Source: an uncultured Prevotella sp.
Lineage (GTDB): Bacteria > Bacteroidota > Bacteroidia > Bacteroidales > Bacteroidaceae
DNA length: 26,184 nt
Direction: 5' to 3'
Assembly (NCBI GenBank): GCA_934217675.1
Contig: CAKQCV010000036.1
Location: forward strand, 1-26,184
Position numbers and translations under genes: made by a program. Below the pieces are notes generated by a model, which was given only the letters and a program-made list of their open reading frames with translations, did no database searches and was not told where the DNA came from. This document shows positions 1-7,560 of the stretch, piece after piece. Within the stretch, counting starts at the first letter, position 1; each line of letters begins with the position of its first letter.

Positions 1-434
1 GTCATACCGAAGCCCACATCCTTCAAGCCCATCTCACGGAGCTTCTTCAGGGTAGTATAACCACGATTGAAACCATTGTTCAAACCGCGAATCTCATTGT
101 TGGTCTTCTCCAATCCCTCAATGGAGATACGGATACCAATCTGAGGGAACTCCGTAGCCAAGTCGATGATACGGTCGGTGAAGAAGCCGTTGGTAGAGAT
201 CACGATACGGTCGCTCTTCTTGTAGAGCTCACGCACGATGTCCTTCAAGTCGGTGCGGATGAAAGGCTCACCACCTGTGATGTTGGTAAAATACATCTTA
301 GGCAACTTCTTGATAGTCTCTATCGAAATCTCCTCCTCAGGCTTGGAAGGAGCCTTATAGCGGTTACACATTGAACAACGAGCATTGCAACGATAAGTTA
401 CAATCACAGTACCATTTAATTTCTTTTCTGACAT
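1..434 (-). CDS. Radical SAM protein, 3' end cut by window edge
   Basis: About 144 codons are visible, reading toward base 1, with no stop before the edge. The protein begins MSEKKLNGTVIVTYRCNARC. Cys16, Cys20 and Cys23 form the CxxxCxxC motif that binds the radical-SAM 4Fe-4S cluster, and a GGEP motif at residues 54-57 matches the family's SAM-binding GGE motif. Later text (VRELYKKSDRIVISTNGFF, then an RISIEGL segment) fits the core barrel of the family. The ATG at 434 lies 7 bases after the stop of the upstream glycosyltransferase, so the two are probably co-transcribed. In polysaccharide loci such proteins may modify a sugar or a peptide; the substrate cannot be told here. A C-terminal SPASM domain, if present, would lie outside the window. 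The fold call is firm; the role is unknown. Confidence 0.85.
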   Translation of the reverse strand, partial: MSEKKLNGTVIVTYRCNARCSMCNRYKAPSKPEEEISIETIKKLPKMYFTNITGGEPFIRTDLKDIVRELYKKSDRIVISTNGFFTDRIIDLATEFPQIGIRISIEGLEKTNNEIRGLNNGFNRGYTTLKKLREMGLKDVGFGM

Positions 435-441
435 AATATTT

Positions 442-1623
442 TTACGATTTATAAATTTCCATGATTTGGCGATAATAATTCTCCGCATCGTATCTCGCCC
501 TACTTTCCGATGCAAGTTTTTTATAATCAAAAGATGTGTTCCACATCTTCTCTATCTTCGCCTTTAGGTCAGCGATATTGCCACTGCTAAAAGTATAATT
601 CGTGAGTTCTGGAATACCTCCGATGTTGGCTCCCAATACAGGCGTGCCCAAACATTGTGCCTCAATCACTGATAGCGGGTTATTCTCATACCATTCTGAA
701 GGAATCACCGAGAAGCGAGCCTTGCCCACAAGCTGTTTGATTTCATCCCACTGCTTGAAGCCCACGAACTCGATATTGTCTTTGGCAACAGCCTTCAGTT
801 CATCCATCAGTGGACCGCCACCGATCACCACCAACTTGTAAGGCAACTGATTGGCAGCCTCAACCAATGTCTTCGCTCCCTTCTCATGACTCAACCTGCC
901 GATAAAGCAATAGTAATTCTCTTTCTTTGGCAGAAGTACAGAATCCGTGGAATCAGTGAGATCCGTGTGCGAATACTTACATTTCTCTACATCGATAAAG
1001 TTGCAGAGCGTACGCATCTTCGATTTGGAGAATCCTCCCTGCACCATCTTGTCTGCCATAAACTGGCTCGGACAAATGAACACATCCGTACTTGCCTCCA
1101 ACCGCTCACGGTTCCAAGTAGTTGCCTCCTTATATCCGATGAACGAAGCCAATTTTGAACCCTTCATACACTTGTTGTCCAAGCAAGCCTTCTTGTCGCC
1201 CTTGAAACAAGTCTCACAGATGGTATTGCCATTCTTCAAGCAATCATAACGAGGACAGAGCAACTTATAGTCATGCAGCGTCCACACCACCTTGATGCCT
1301 CGCTGGTGCGCCAACTCCGCCATCACAGGCGAAAGCTGCGTATGCACATTGTTGAGATGCACCACGTCCGGATTGAAGTCATCCAAGAGTTTCTTAAACT
1401 TACTCTTAACCTCATGAGACCCGAAAGGTCTGGTAAAAGCCATCAACTTGCTCATGTTCTTCGGGAAGTATTTATTCCATGGTGTATCCAAGTTCTCTGG
1501 ATAGTCCATGGCAAATACCGCCACCTCATGTCCATGAGCCTTCAGTAGCTGCTCTAAATTGAGCATATAGATACAATCACCGCCTCGGCGGTAATAGAAC
1601 TTATTAACTAATAAAATTTTCAT
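442..1623 (-). CDS. Glycosyltransferase family 4 (GT4)
   Basis: A 393-residue GT-B enzyme that would transfer a sugar from a nucleotide donor during repeat-unit assembly, at the cytoplasmic face of the membrane. The start chosen is MKILLVNKFYYRRGGDC at 1623; the frame opens 8 codons earlier, but MKILLVNKF with the following RRGGD is the normal GT4 N-terminus. The middle has a cysteine-rich insertion (LLCPRYDC, then ICETC, KKAC and NKC) ending in KGSKLASFIGY, a pattern seen in one GT4 subgroup and possibly metal-binding. The C-terminal donor-site region contains FIGRLSHEKG and NPLSVIEAQCLGTPVLG with the expected Glu. It is separated from the main operon by the PIN module and a terminator-like hairpin, and is followed 7 bases later by the radical SAM gene. 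Its G+C looks higher than that of most other glycosyltransferases in the window. Confidence 0.9.
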   Translation of the reverse strand: MKILLVNKFYYRRGGDCIYMLNLEQLLKAHGHEVAVFAMDYPENLDTPWNKYFPKNMSKLMAFTRPFGSHEVKSKFKKLLDDFNPDVVHLNNVHTQLSPVMAELAHQRGIKVVWTLHDYKLLCPRYDCLKNGNTICETCFKGDKKACLDNKCMKGSKLASFIGYKEATTWNRERLEASTDVFICPSQFMADKMVQGGFSKSKMRTLCNFIDVEKCKYSHTDLTDSTDSVLLPKKENYYCFIGRLSHEKGAKTLVEAANQLPYKLVVIGGGPLMDELKAVAKDNIEFVGFKQWDEIKQLVGKARFSVIPSEWYENNPLSVIEAQCLGTPVLGANIGGIPELTNYTFSSGNIADLKAKIEKMWNTSFDYKKLASESRARYDAENYYRQIMEIYKS

Positions 1624-1657
1624 AAAATCGAGTTTGTAAAAAATCAAACGCTCAGAG

Positions 1658-1697
1658 GGCAGACAAAAGCTTTCCTTTCTGAAAGCCTTTGCCTGCC
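1658..1697 (-). terminator. Hairpin terminator after the PIN toxin gene
   Basis: A 17-base-pair stem (1658-1674 with 1681-1697) encloses a 6-base loop. Read as plus-strand RNA it has two A-C mismatches. Read as minus-strand RNA both become G-U pairs and the stem is complete, so it most likely acts on the minus strand, downstream of the toxin stop at 1758. A T-rich run (GATTTTTTAC on the minus strand) follows about 14 bases after the stem rather than directly, so termination may be weak. It separates the toxin module from the GT4 gene. Confidence 0.5.
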
Positions 1698-1757
1698 TAT
1701 TATTGTAATATCTTAAATTCTAAATCTTATATAAATGTGTTTTTCGTTGAATCAAAA

Positions 1758-2180
1758 TCAATCCTCTTGCAAAAGCTTGCACGCTTCGACTAATCCAAGG
1801 ACCTTCAAATCATCTTCTTCAAAGTCTTTGACATTACGAGTCACAAGGTAATCAGCACCACTTCTCTTTGCAGAGAAATATTGTACGCCATCTTCGAAAT
1901 CCTTCCATTTCGCATCATAAGAATGATACACATCCGATTCATCAACCGAACAAACATATAAGTAATCTCTCAAGAAATCCATCTTTTTACGAAAAATTTC
2001 CAAAGGCATGCCACAACGTTCTACACAAATAAAGTTTGTTGTAACAATAGACATTGAAGAAGCACTAATCTTTACCTTTCCATCCACAGCATAAGAAATA
2101 ATAGCAGCTGCCGCTGGATAAAACTTAGGTCTCTCCAAGATAAAGTCTATCAAGATATTCGTATCCAAGAAAAAATTCAT
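1758..2180 (-). CDS. PIN-domain protein, probable type II toxin (VapC-like)
   Basis: A 140-residue single PIN domain, a Mg-dependent RNase fold. Visible acidic residues are Asp6 in FLDTNILIDF, the KDFEDGVQY cluster (Asp94, Glu96, Asp97), and Asp119 in VTRNVKDF, which matches the spacing of PIN active sites. The EDGVQ cluster resembles the PIN_3 group. It begins inside the stop of the upstream small gene (ATGA overlap at 2177-2180), the usual antitoxin-toxin coupling. Known members cleave RNA and are held inactive by the partner; that role here is inference. It lies between polysaccharide genes but has no visible functional link to them. Length is normal for the family. Confidence 0.8.
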   Translation of the reverse strand: MNFFLDTNILIDFILERPKFYPAAAAIISYAVDGKVKISASSMSIVTTNFICVERCGMPLEIFRKKMDFLRDYLYVCSVDESDVYHSYDAKWKDFEDGVQYFSAKRSGADYLVTRNVKDFEEDDLKVLGLVEACKLLQED

Positions 2181-2443
2181 AGATATTTCTTTATCAAAAC
2201 ATCCGACAGTTCTTTTTTGTAATCTAATGACAAATATTTAGGGCACTTGTATCCTACCTCCAACGCTTTCACTTTTGGAGAAATATAATATTTAACATCA
2301 GACACTTCCTCAGCTTGTATTTTGGAATTTTCCATCAAGAACTTCATTCCTGCTTTCAAAGCATCCGCAATACTTATATTATTCAGCTTTGCATACAACA
2401 TAGCATCATTATATGTAGCATTATCTAAAGTAATTGTTGTCAT
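2177..2443 (-). CDS. Small antitoxin-like protein, partner of the PIN toxin
   Basis: An 88-residue protein starting MTTITLDNATYNDAM at 2443. The open frame extends 35 codons upstream, but that part overlaps the acyltransferase remnant and contains improbable sequence, while the chosen ATG is preceded by AAAAAAGGTAACT, a purine-rich ribosome site. The N-terminus (ITLDNATYNDAMLYAKLNN followed by a helix) is compatible with a ribbon-helix-helix or similar DNA-binding fold. The C-terminal half (SPKVKALEVGYKCPK and onward) would be the toxin-binding tail. The 4-base overlap with the toxin supports translational coupling. I do not recognise the exact family; the antitoxin call rests on position, size and order. 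Confidence 0.65.
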   Translation of the reverse strand: MTTITLDNATYNDAMLYAKLNNISIADALKAGMKFLMENSKIQAEEVSDVKYYISPKVKALEVGYKCPKYLSLDYKKELSDVLIKKYL

Positions 2444-2483
2444 AGTTACCTTTTTTAAACATTTTAAAATCACGCCGTTAAAG

Positions 2484-2996
2484 TTACGCTTTTTTCTTGA
2501 AACCGCAAAAGGAAACAATGGATTTCTTCTCAATACATGGCAACACATAGTACTTCACCACATGCGAAAAGCAAATCGCACCGATTAATGTTGCAATACA
2601 AGTCGCAATATAAAGCAAATCACATTGACCGATAAACTTATCCAGATGCAACATACTCGCCACCCGATAAAACATCATGTGACAGAGATAAATCTCCATG
2701 CTGATACCACTCAGATATTTTGCAACTCTATTGTTTAATATTTTATCCTTGGAGCCGATGGCATACATCAACCATGCAGCAAAGACAGTCAAATCTGGCA
2801 AGATAAACAACGACTTGATATCTATAACAAATCTCAGCACTGTAAGAATCAAGCATAATGCCAAGGTTATCATCCAATGCTTCTCCACCCAACTTTTAGT
2901 GACATGGCGATAGAGGAATATCATGCCTCCTGCAATAAAGAACTGGGGTTGTAGATGATATTCACTTTGTCGATAGGCTTCAATGGGGGGTAAGTT
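2484..2996 (-). pseudogene. 5'-truncated acyltransferase 3 family membrane protein
   Basis: The frame is open from 2996 to the stop at 2484, about 170 codons, and reads PPIEAYRQSEYHLQPQFF then FIAGGMIFLYRHVTKSW, followed by several membrane segments and the late family motif YLSGISMEIYLCHMMFYRVA. This matches the C-terminal half of acyltransferase 3 (OafA/WecH type) enzymes, usually 330-380 residues. The N-terminal half with its catalytic His is missing. An in-frame TAA lies at 2991-2999 region's upstream side and only about 50 bases separate this frame from the preceding gene, so the missing half is not nearby. An internal ATG at 2924 could start a short product but without the catalytic part. 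The truncation point sits next to a run of six C (minus strand). It is best read as a remnant left by locus rearrangement. Confidence 0.75.
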
Positions 2997-3046
2997 TTAT
3001 GTTTATTTCAAGTCAATAATCAATTAGCAAAGTAAAAAATTTTACT

Positions 3047-3946
3047 TTAATCGTTTACATTATTTAAGGCATTATATCGATGTGTTTTTGTCACGATATG
3101 ACTTCCATCCGCCCATTCCCAAACATTAGTAATATAATAATGTATAATAGGTTTCTTTTCAGGTCGGTTAGGATCAGTAACCGTCTCTGCATCCAAATCA
3201 CATTTTAGCGTTGTACCCGCATCAAATTTTATCTCATAATTATTTACCTGATTAATAAAATCATTGTCTTGGATAGCAGCTACTATTTGCTCCCCATTAA
3301 AACGACAACGCCATTTCAACTTAGTATCATGTGCAAAAACAGGTGAGATAACAGCTATTGTCGTACCACTAAATGTCTGTAAAGACTTAACTTTCCCATT
3401 AGGCACAATTTTATTATCAAAATCAACTCGCTCAATCTTTGACACCACAGGTTGCTCATTATTATCTATTGAATGGAAGGAAGAACTGATCGCAACGACA
3501 GAAGAATCTTTCTGAACATGCTGATAAAAAGCAGATATACATTTTTGTAAAGTTTCATCACTTTCCAACAATATCATAGCCTCTTCTTCCGTCAGATTCA
3601 TTTTTTTGATTTTTTCCAATACCGCTACACGTTTATCTATGTAATTTAAAGTATTGGCTTCTTTGTTAAAGAAATTATTAACAGCTCCCTGAAGTAGAAG
3701 TCCAAGTGTCATACCTAAAAGAGTATCCTTTCTGAATAGAATTTGCAATTTGTCTATGACACCACCAGGTTGCAAGGCGCATGCCTCGATAGCAATATCT
3801 TCACCAGTAAGCCCAGCAATATGCTTTAATGCTGTATACAACTGTAATTGACATTTATTCAACACCAAAGCATCCATCTGATGCCTTTGCCCATCATTCA
3901 AAAAGAAATGAATATCTAAATCTAATTTTGATAAATCTTCCTCCAT
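3047..3946 (-). CDS. Unrecognised 299-residue protein
   Basis: I do not recognise this family with confidence. The protein starts MEEDLSKLDLDIHFFLNDGQ. Residues 10-70 look alpha/beta (RHQMDALVLNKCQLQL, then IAIEACALQPGGVIDKLQI). A hydrophobic stretch at about 75-93 (LLGMTLGLLLQGAVNNFF) could be one membrane segment or a buried helix. A charged helical linker with KRVAVLEKIKKMNLTEEEA follows, then a beta-rich C-terminal part from about 190 (WRCRFNGEQIVAAIQDNDF, HYYITNVWEWADGSH). It has no glycosyltransferase, transporter or sugar-nucleotide motif. It lies 35 bases after the acetyltransferase, same strand, and just before a truncated acyltransferase and a toxin-antitoxin pair. The overall plan recalls accessory or defence-associated proteins, but that is a weak impression only. 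Confidence 0.75.
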   Translation of the reverse strand: MEEDLSKLDLDIHFFLNDGQRHQMDALVLNKCQLQLYTALKHIAGLTGEDIAIEACALQPGGVIDKLQILFRKDTLLGMTLGLLLQGAVNNFFNKEANTLNYIDKRVAVLEKIKKMNLTEEEAMILLESDETLQKCISAFYQHVQKDSSVVAISSSFHSIDNNEQPVVSKIERVDFDNKIVPNGKVKSLQTFSGTTIAVISPVFAHDTKLKWRCRFNGEQIVAAIQDNDFINQVNNYEIKFDAGTTLKCDLDAETVTDPNRPEKKPIIHYYITNVWEWADGSHIVTKTHRYNALNNVND

Positions 3947-3981
3947 AACTATAGCTTTATATTATTATAATTCAAACCAGT

Positions 3982-4545
3982 TTACACTCTCACCCACTCT
4001 TCCTTCTCAAAATCATACATCTTGATAATCTTGGCTGGAATACCAGCTGCTACAGAGTAATCGGGAATATCCTTGGTAACAACCGAGTTGGCACCAATCA
4101 CACAATGCTTACCAATATGCACATTGCCAACGATTACGACATTAGTTCCAAGCCATGAGCCTTCGCCAATGACAACTTCATCCGTAGGATTACACTTCAC
4201 CCCTTGTTTAGAAACTGGAACATGGGGATTCTCATACGCATGATTATGGTCTGCGACAAAGACATGAGGACCCGTCAAGACATTATTTCCAAAGACGATT
4301 CTGTTGTTTGACGAAATGGTAGAATGCTCACCAATTTCAGTACCGTCTCCAAAGGATACAAAGCTTTGTGAATTGCCAGCATAAACTCTTGTTGAAGGTC
4401 GAATAATCACAGAATTACCTAATGTAATGATACCTCTATTTACAAACTTCACATCAAGCCCTATGTAATTTGCCCCCCCAGATTTTAAATGGTTTGTCTT
4501 TACTTTAAAGAAAGTAATGATAGCTTTAATGACATTAATAATCAT
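3982..4545 (-). CDS. Hexapeptide-repeat O-acetyltransferase
   Basis: A 187-residue left-handed beta-helix acyltransferase of the WbbJ/CapG-like group, expected to move an acetyl group from acetyl-CoA to a sugar of the repeat unit or its precursor. Hexapeptide repeats run from about residue 35 (IITLGNSVIIRPSTRVYAG, FGDGTEIGEHSTISSNN) to 165 (IGEGSWLGTNVVIVGNVHIG, IGANSVVTKDIPDYSVAAG). The DHNHAYE segment supplies the likely catalytic His, and GIPAKIIKMYD is the standard end. The N-terminus is short and partly hydrophobic. It overlaps the upstream glycosyltransferase by 11 bases, so they are co-translated. Residues Gly23-Gly24-Ala25 are encoded by a run of seven G. The acceptor is unknown. Confidence 0.85.
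   Translation of the reverse strand: MIINVIKAIITFFKVKTNHLKSGGANYIGLDVKFVNRGIITLGNSVIIRPSTRVYAGNSQSFVSFGDGTEIGEHSTISSNNRIVFGNNVLTGPHVFVADHNHAYENPHVPVSKQGVKCNPTDEVVIGEGSWLGTNVVIVGNVHIGKHCVIGANSVVTKDIPDYSVAAGIPAKIIKMYDFEKEEWVRV
4473..4479 (-). repeat. G7 tract within acetyltransferase codons 23-25
   Basis: Seven G in a row on the coding strand (GGG GGG GCA). Gain or loss of one base would shift the frame early in the protein. The frame is intact in this copy. Confidence 0.9.
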
Positions 4546-5470
4546 ATATTGTAGATTTTAAAAGTTTTCCGTAAATAGTCAATGCTTCATCTTGTTCTAT
4601 TGGCGGCAAAGGGTCTTTATAAGTTAGCTTATTCACAAAAAAGCAACTCATTAAGTGATGATAAAACTCTTCTGAATATAACTTGTTCCAATTAGAGATA
4701 ATAGAATAACATTTACCTTTACAATCAGGCAAAGCATCTATATTTTGTTTGATTGATGGTATATGATTGTATAAAGCCAGCACCCAACAATCCAAAAACA
4801 GATAAGTTACTGCACTATCATATTTTTTCCAATATGCTTCATAAAAACGACACATATTTTCAACCAACAAATCTCCTTTTTGGGCAAGCATAAACCAACT
4901 AGTCCATTTCCATCCTAAGTCATTAGAATATGCGCCATTCAATGAGAAGAAAGAATAATCAAATACATAATTAGGAATTGGCATAGAAATAAAATCAGTT
5001 GCATCAATCCAAATTCCACCATGTTCTCTTAACAATTCAAAACGCAAGACATCGGAGAAATGAGCATGACTTACCCCCCCATATTCATATTTACGCACTA
5101 AACACTCTGGTAATGAGGCATACTGCGAATAGTTATCTTTATCAAGAACTACCACCTTTCTATCAGAGCACCACTTACGAACCGACGAAAGACATGCTTT
5201 CACTATTGGAGGTGCATTATGCTCCCCTTGTAACCAAAACACAAAGACATAACCATCGTCTGTATCGCTAGTTTTAGGAAATTCTGACACGACAGAACCT
5301 TTAAAATGTTTCCATAGCCAATAAGACAAATAGTGATTTTTCCAATTCACATATCTATTTATCAAACCATTTGGGAAACGCAAGATTCTCATTAATCTAC
5401 TCAATGAAGAAATCAAGACGACCTCTAATCCAAACTGCTCAATTTTTTTGCTAAATCCCATCATATTCAT
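4535..5470 (-). CDS. Capsular polysaccharide DXD glycosyltransferase (GT32-like)
   Basis: A 311-residue enzyme of the capsular synthesis / glycosyltransferase sugar-binding DXD group (PF05704/PF04488-like). Key text is YVFVFWLQGEHNAPPIVKAC at about 74-93, which matches the family's W-x-G opening strand, then SHAHFSDVLRFELLREHGG and IWIDATDF at 154-160, where Asp156 and Asp159 form the metal and nucleotide-sugar binding DXXD variant. The SWFMLAQKGDLL part matches the later acceptor region. The start at 5470 is favoured because its ATG forms an ATGA overlap with the upstream stop; ATGs at 5464 and 5461 are alternatives. It overlaps the acetyltransferase gene by 11 bases. Gly131-Gly132-Val133 is encoded by a G7 run. 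Sugar specificity cannot be read from the sequence. Confidence 0.85.
   Translation of the reverse strand: MNMMGFSKKIEQFGLEVVLISSLSRLMRILRFPNGLINRYVNWKNHYLSYWLWKHFKGSVVSEFPKTSDTDDGYVFVFWLQGEHNAPPIVKACLSSVRKWCSDRKVVVLDKDNYSQYASLPECLVRKYEYGGVSHAHFSDVLRFELLREHGGIWIDATDFISMPIPNYVFDYSFFSLNGAYSNDLGWKWTSWFMLAQKGDLLVENMCRFYEAYWKKYDSAVTYLFLDCWVLALYNHIPSIKQNIDALPDCKGKCYSIISNWNKLYSEEFYHHLMSCFFVNKLTYKDPLPPIEQDEALTIYGKLLKSTIYDY
5074..5080 (-). repeat. G7 tract within DXD glycosyltransferase codons 131-133
   Basis: Seven G on the coding strand (GGG GGG GTA), just before the SHAHFSDVLRF motif. A slip would truncate the protein before the catalytic DXD. The frame is intact here. Confidence 0.9.
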
Positions 5471-6438
5471 CTAATCATTAATTCAATACCTTCGACAAAT
5501 TTCTTTTCTGAACATTCCTCTTTCAGAAAGTTCAGCAATTTTGCAGAAGCCTCACTATTTCCATGTTTATTACCAAGTCTATCCTTAATAGCTTTCTTCC
5601 AAGCGACAATATCATTAGGCAACAAAGAGCCCTTTTCATCAGAAAGATACTCTCTTGTTGTCATCGTATCTGTCGTTAAGATATACTTCATATTGCCAGC
5701 AGCCTGGAACAAGACTATCAATCCAGCAGGTGCCTCCGTATCAAGTGGCAAAGCAACTATCTCACAAGAGCACATCTCTTTCATAAAGTCCTCCATCGAG
5801 AGATTATACTTTGTCACCACATTGCTTGGTAGTTCCGTTTGAAATTTCTCATAGGTAGCCTTTGGCATGACCAAATGGAATTCAACATTCGGCATAGCCT
5901 TAGCCACTTCTATCATAAATTTCCAATCACGTCCATTTCGACCACCACAAAACACAGTATTTGACTGAACCTCCACACTGTCATTGACCTTATAGTTTTC
6001 GTGGAAGACATCATGCAGCAAAAACAATTCTTTGTCAACTCCAAGTCTCTTTTTCAAATGGTTGCCATATTCAACAGAAGTGACACTTGCCATAAAATAT
6101 TTGCTATTCAAAGCCTTCTTGTAAAGCCAAGCCACCACTTTATTTTTTGTAGATTCCTTGTCTTTCAACAGAAGGTTGATACAAACAATCTTTCTCCGTC
6201 TGAAAGATAATCTTGCAAGCCAGTAGCAAAGGACAGCTTGGAAATCGTACCAACAAACAATCGTATCATTGCGATGTGATTGTTTCAATACAGATAAGCA
6301 GCCTTTCAACCATCCAACTATCAACTTGCCACATTTAGGTGAGTACACTTCTTTCATTTCTCTTTTAGCAATTTTTGAGATGAAAGAAAGTCGAAACTTG
6401 TCACCTGGATTATCGAATAATAAATATACCATAATCAA
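5467..6438 (-). CDS. GT4-like glycosyltransferase, divergent
   Basis: A 323-residue cytoplasmic protein with a GT-B outline: an N-terminal half ending in NSKYFMASVTSVEYGNHL and LLHDVFHENY, and a C-terminal half with a TVFCGGRNGRDWKFMIEVAK donor-side strand-helix unit, VEFHLVMPK, then CEIVALPLDTEAPAGLIVLF where the EAPAGL segment stands in the place of the usual GT4 E-x7-E region. The classic motif is not well kept, so this is a divergent member. The start at 6438 is supported by a 4-base overlap with the previous stop (6435-6438); a second ATG at 6432 would also work. Its stop overlaps the next gene by 4 bases, placing it firmly inside the operon. Donor and acceptor are unknown. Confidence 0.75.
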   Translation of the reverse strand: MIMVYLLFDNPGDKFRLSFISKIAKREMKEVYSPKCGKLIVGWLKGCLSVLKQSHRNDTIVCWYDFQAVLCYWLARLSFRRRKIVCINLLLKDKESTKNKVVAWLYKKALNSKYFMASVTSVEYGNHLKKRLGVDKELFLLHDVFHENYKVNDSVEVQSNTVFCGGRNGRDWKFMIEVAKAMPNVEFHLVMPKATYEKFQTELPSNVVTKYNLSMEDFMKEMCSCEIVALPLDTEAPAGLIVLFQAAGNMKYILTTDTMTTREYLSDEKGSLLPNDIVAWKKAIKDRLGNKHGNSEASAKLLNFLKEECSEKKFVEGIELMIR

Positions 6439-7526
6439 GAATTATATAAATTCCAATAACTATCAGCTAAAGCCTTGGCACTATATAATCTGTTGTAACT
6501 TGTGGTATCAATTAAATACGTTCCAGTATTAATGACCATATCTTCAAGTTTTAACTGTAAATCACCAATATCCCCATTTCTGAAAAATGTAACATTTTGG
6601 GTAGCATTCTCCTTAAAAAAAGAAATATCAGAAGCTAAGACTAATTTATTAAAATAATACGCTAAAGACAACACACCAGACATTGTTGCTGATATATAAG
6701 GATAAACAATAAATTTAGCTTTTCGGAAAAGTATTGCAATCTCATCATCGTCAATATAGCGATTTAATCTTATGACATTCTTTGAACGTATTTTATAATC
6801 TATACCTTTTCCTGCAATAACCAATTTTGTCGTTTTAGAGATTTTTGATTTTTCAAAAGCCTTTATCAACAAATCCACCCCTTTATAGGAATTTACAGAA
6901 CCAAAAAACAATATATAATCGCTCTCATTTTGTAATTCTATTGGTTGTGCGTTACCATTTTGAATTGATGTTGTAACCAAAGTAGGAAAAGGGGTATATA
7001 GACATTTTTTATTGTTATAACTACATTTTAATTCCTCCAACTGACATAAAGATGAAGTTGTAAGATTATCTATAGACTCTCGGCACTTTCTATATCCCCA
7101 GACGACATCTTTAAATATAATCTTTTCCAAAATAGAATTTAACCTAACCTCATGAGGATGAAGGTCATGGACAGTATAATACATATTGGTATTTTTATGA
7201 AGTCTAATATAAGAGGCTAATGTAAAATCCCCTGTCAAGAAATGCACAATATCAGGATTATAATCTTTCATAAAATTGTCTATTTCTGTTATAACCCTAA
7301 AAGGCCATATCTTATACAGCATTTTAACAACTTTTGAACCAGGATATTCAATATGAATAGGATGGGCTTGTTTTTCTATTATTCCCCTATATGATTTATT
7401 TTTCGAGTTTACACAAATACAATGTATCTCAAATCTTTTATCCTTAGCTAAAGTATTAATTATTGTAGCAGCAAAAGGTATCATACCTGGCGCAAACTCA
7501 CTTGCGACTAATAAAATCTTTCTCAT
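6435..7526 (-). CDS. Glycosyltransferase family 4
   Basis: A 363-residue GT-B enzyme. It starts MRKILLVASEFAPGMIPFAA, followed by NPDIVHFLTGDFTLASYIRL and the acceptor-side MYYTVHDLHPHE. The C-terminal domain has YILFFGSVNSYKGVDLLIKA, KLVIAGKGIDYKIRSKNV and the donor-site stretch FRKAKFIVYPYISATMSGVL; the usual Glu of the E-x7-E motif is replaced in this short stretch, but the overall order is typical. It follows ManC by 34 bases and overlaps the next gene by 4. It is clearly more AT-rich than ManC next door (18 of 60 bases are G or C in 6901-6960), which suggests separate acquisition. Likely role: adding one sugar of the repeat unit. Confidence 0.85.
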   Translation of the reverse strand: MRKILLVASEFAPGMIPFAATIINTLAKDKRFEIHCICVNSKNKSYRGIIEKQAHPIHIEYPGSKVVKMLYKIWPFRVITEIDNFMKDYNPDIVHFLTGDFTLASYIRLHKNTNMYYTVHDLHPHEVRLNSILEKIIFKDVVWGYRKCRESIDNLTTSSLCQLEELKCSYNNKKCLYTPFPTLVTTSIQNGNAQPIELQNESDYILFFGSVNSYKGVDLLIKAFEKSKISKTTKLVIAGKGIDYKIRSKNVIRLNRYIDDDEIAILFRKAKFIVYPYISATMSGVLSLAYYFNKLVLASDISFFKENATQNVTFFRNGDIGDLQLKLEDMVINTGTYLIDTTSYNRLYSAKALADSYWNLYNS

Positions 7527-7560
7527 TAACTTTATTAAAACAAATGGCTAAAAACATAGA

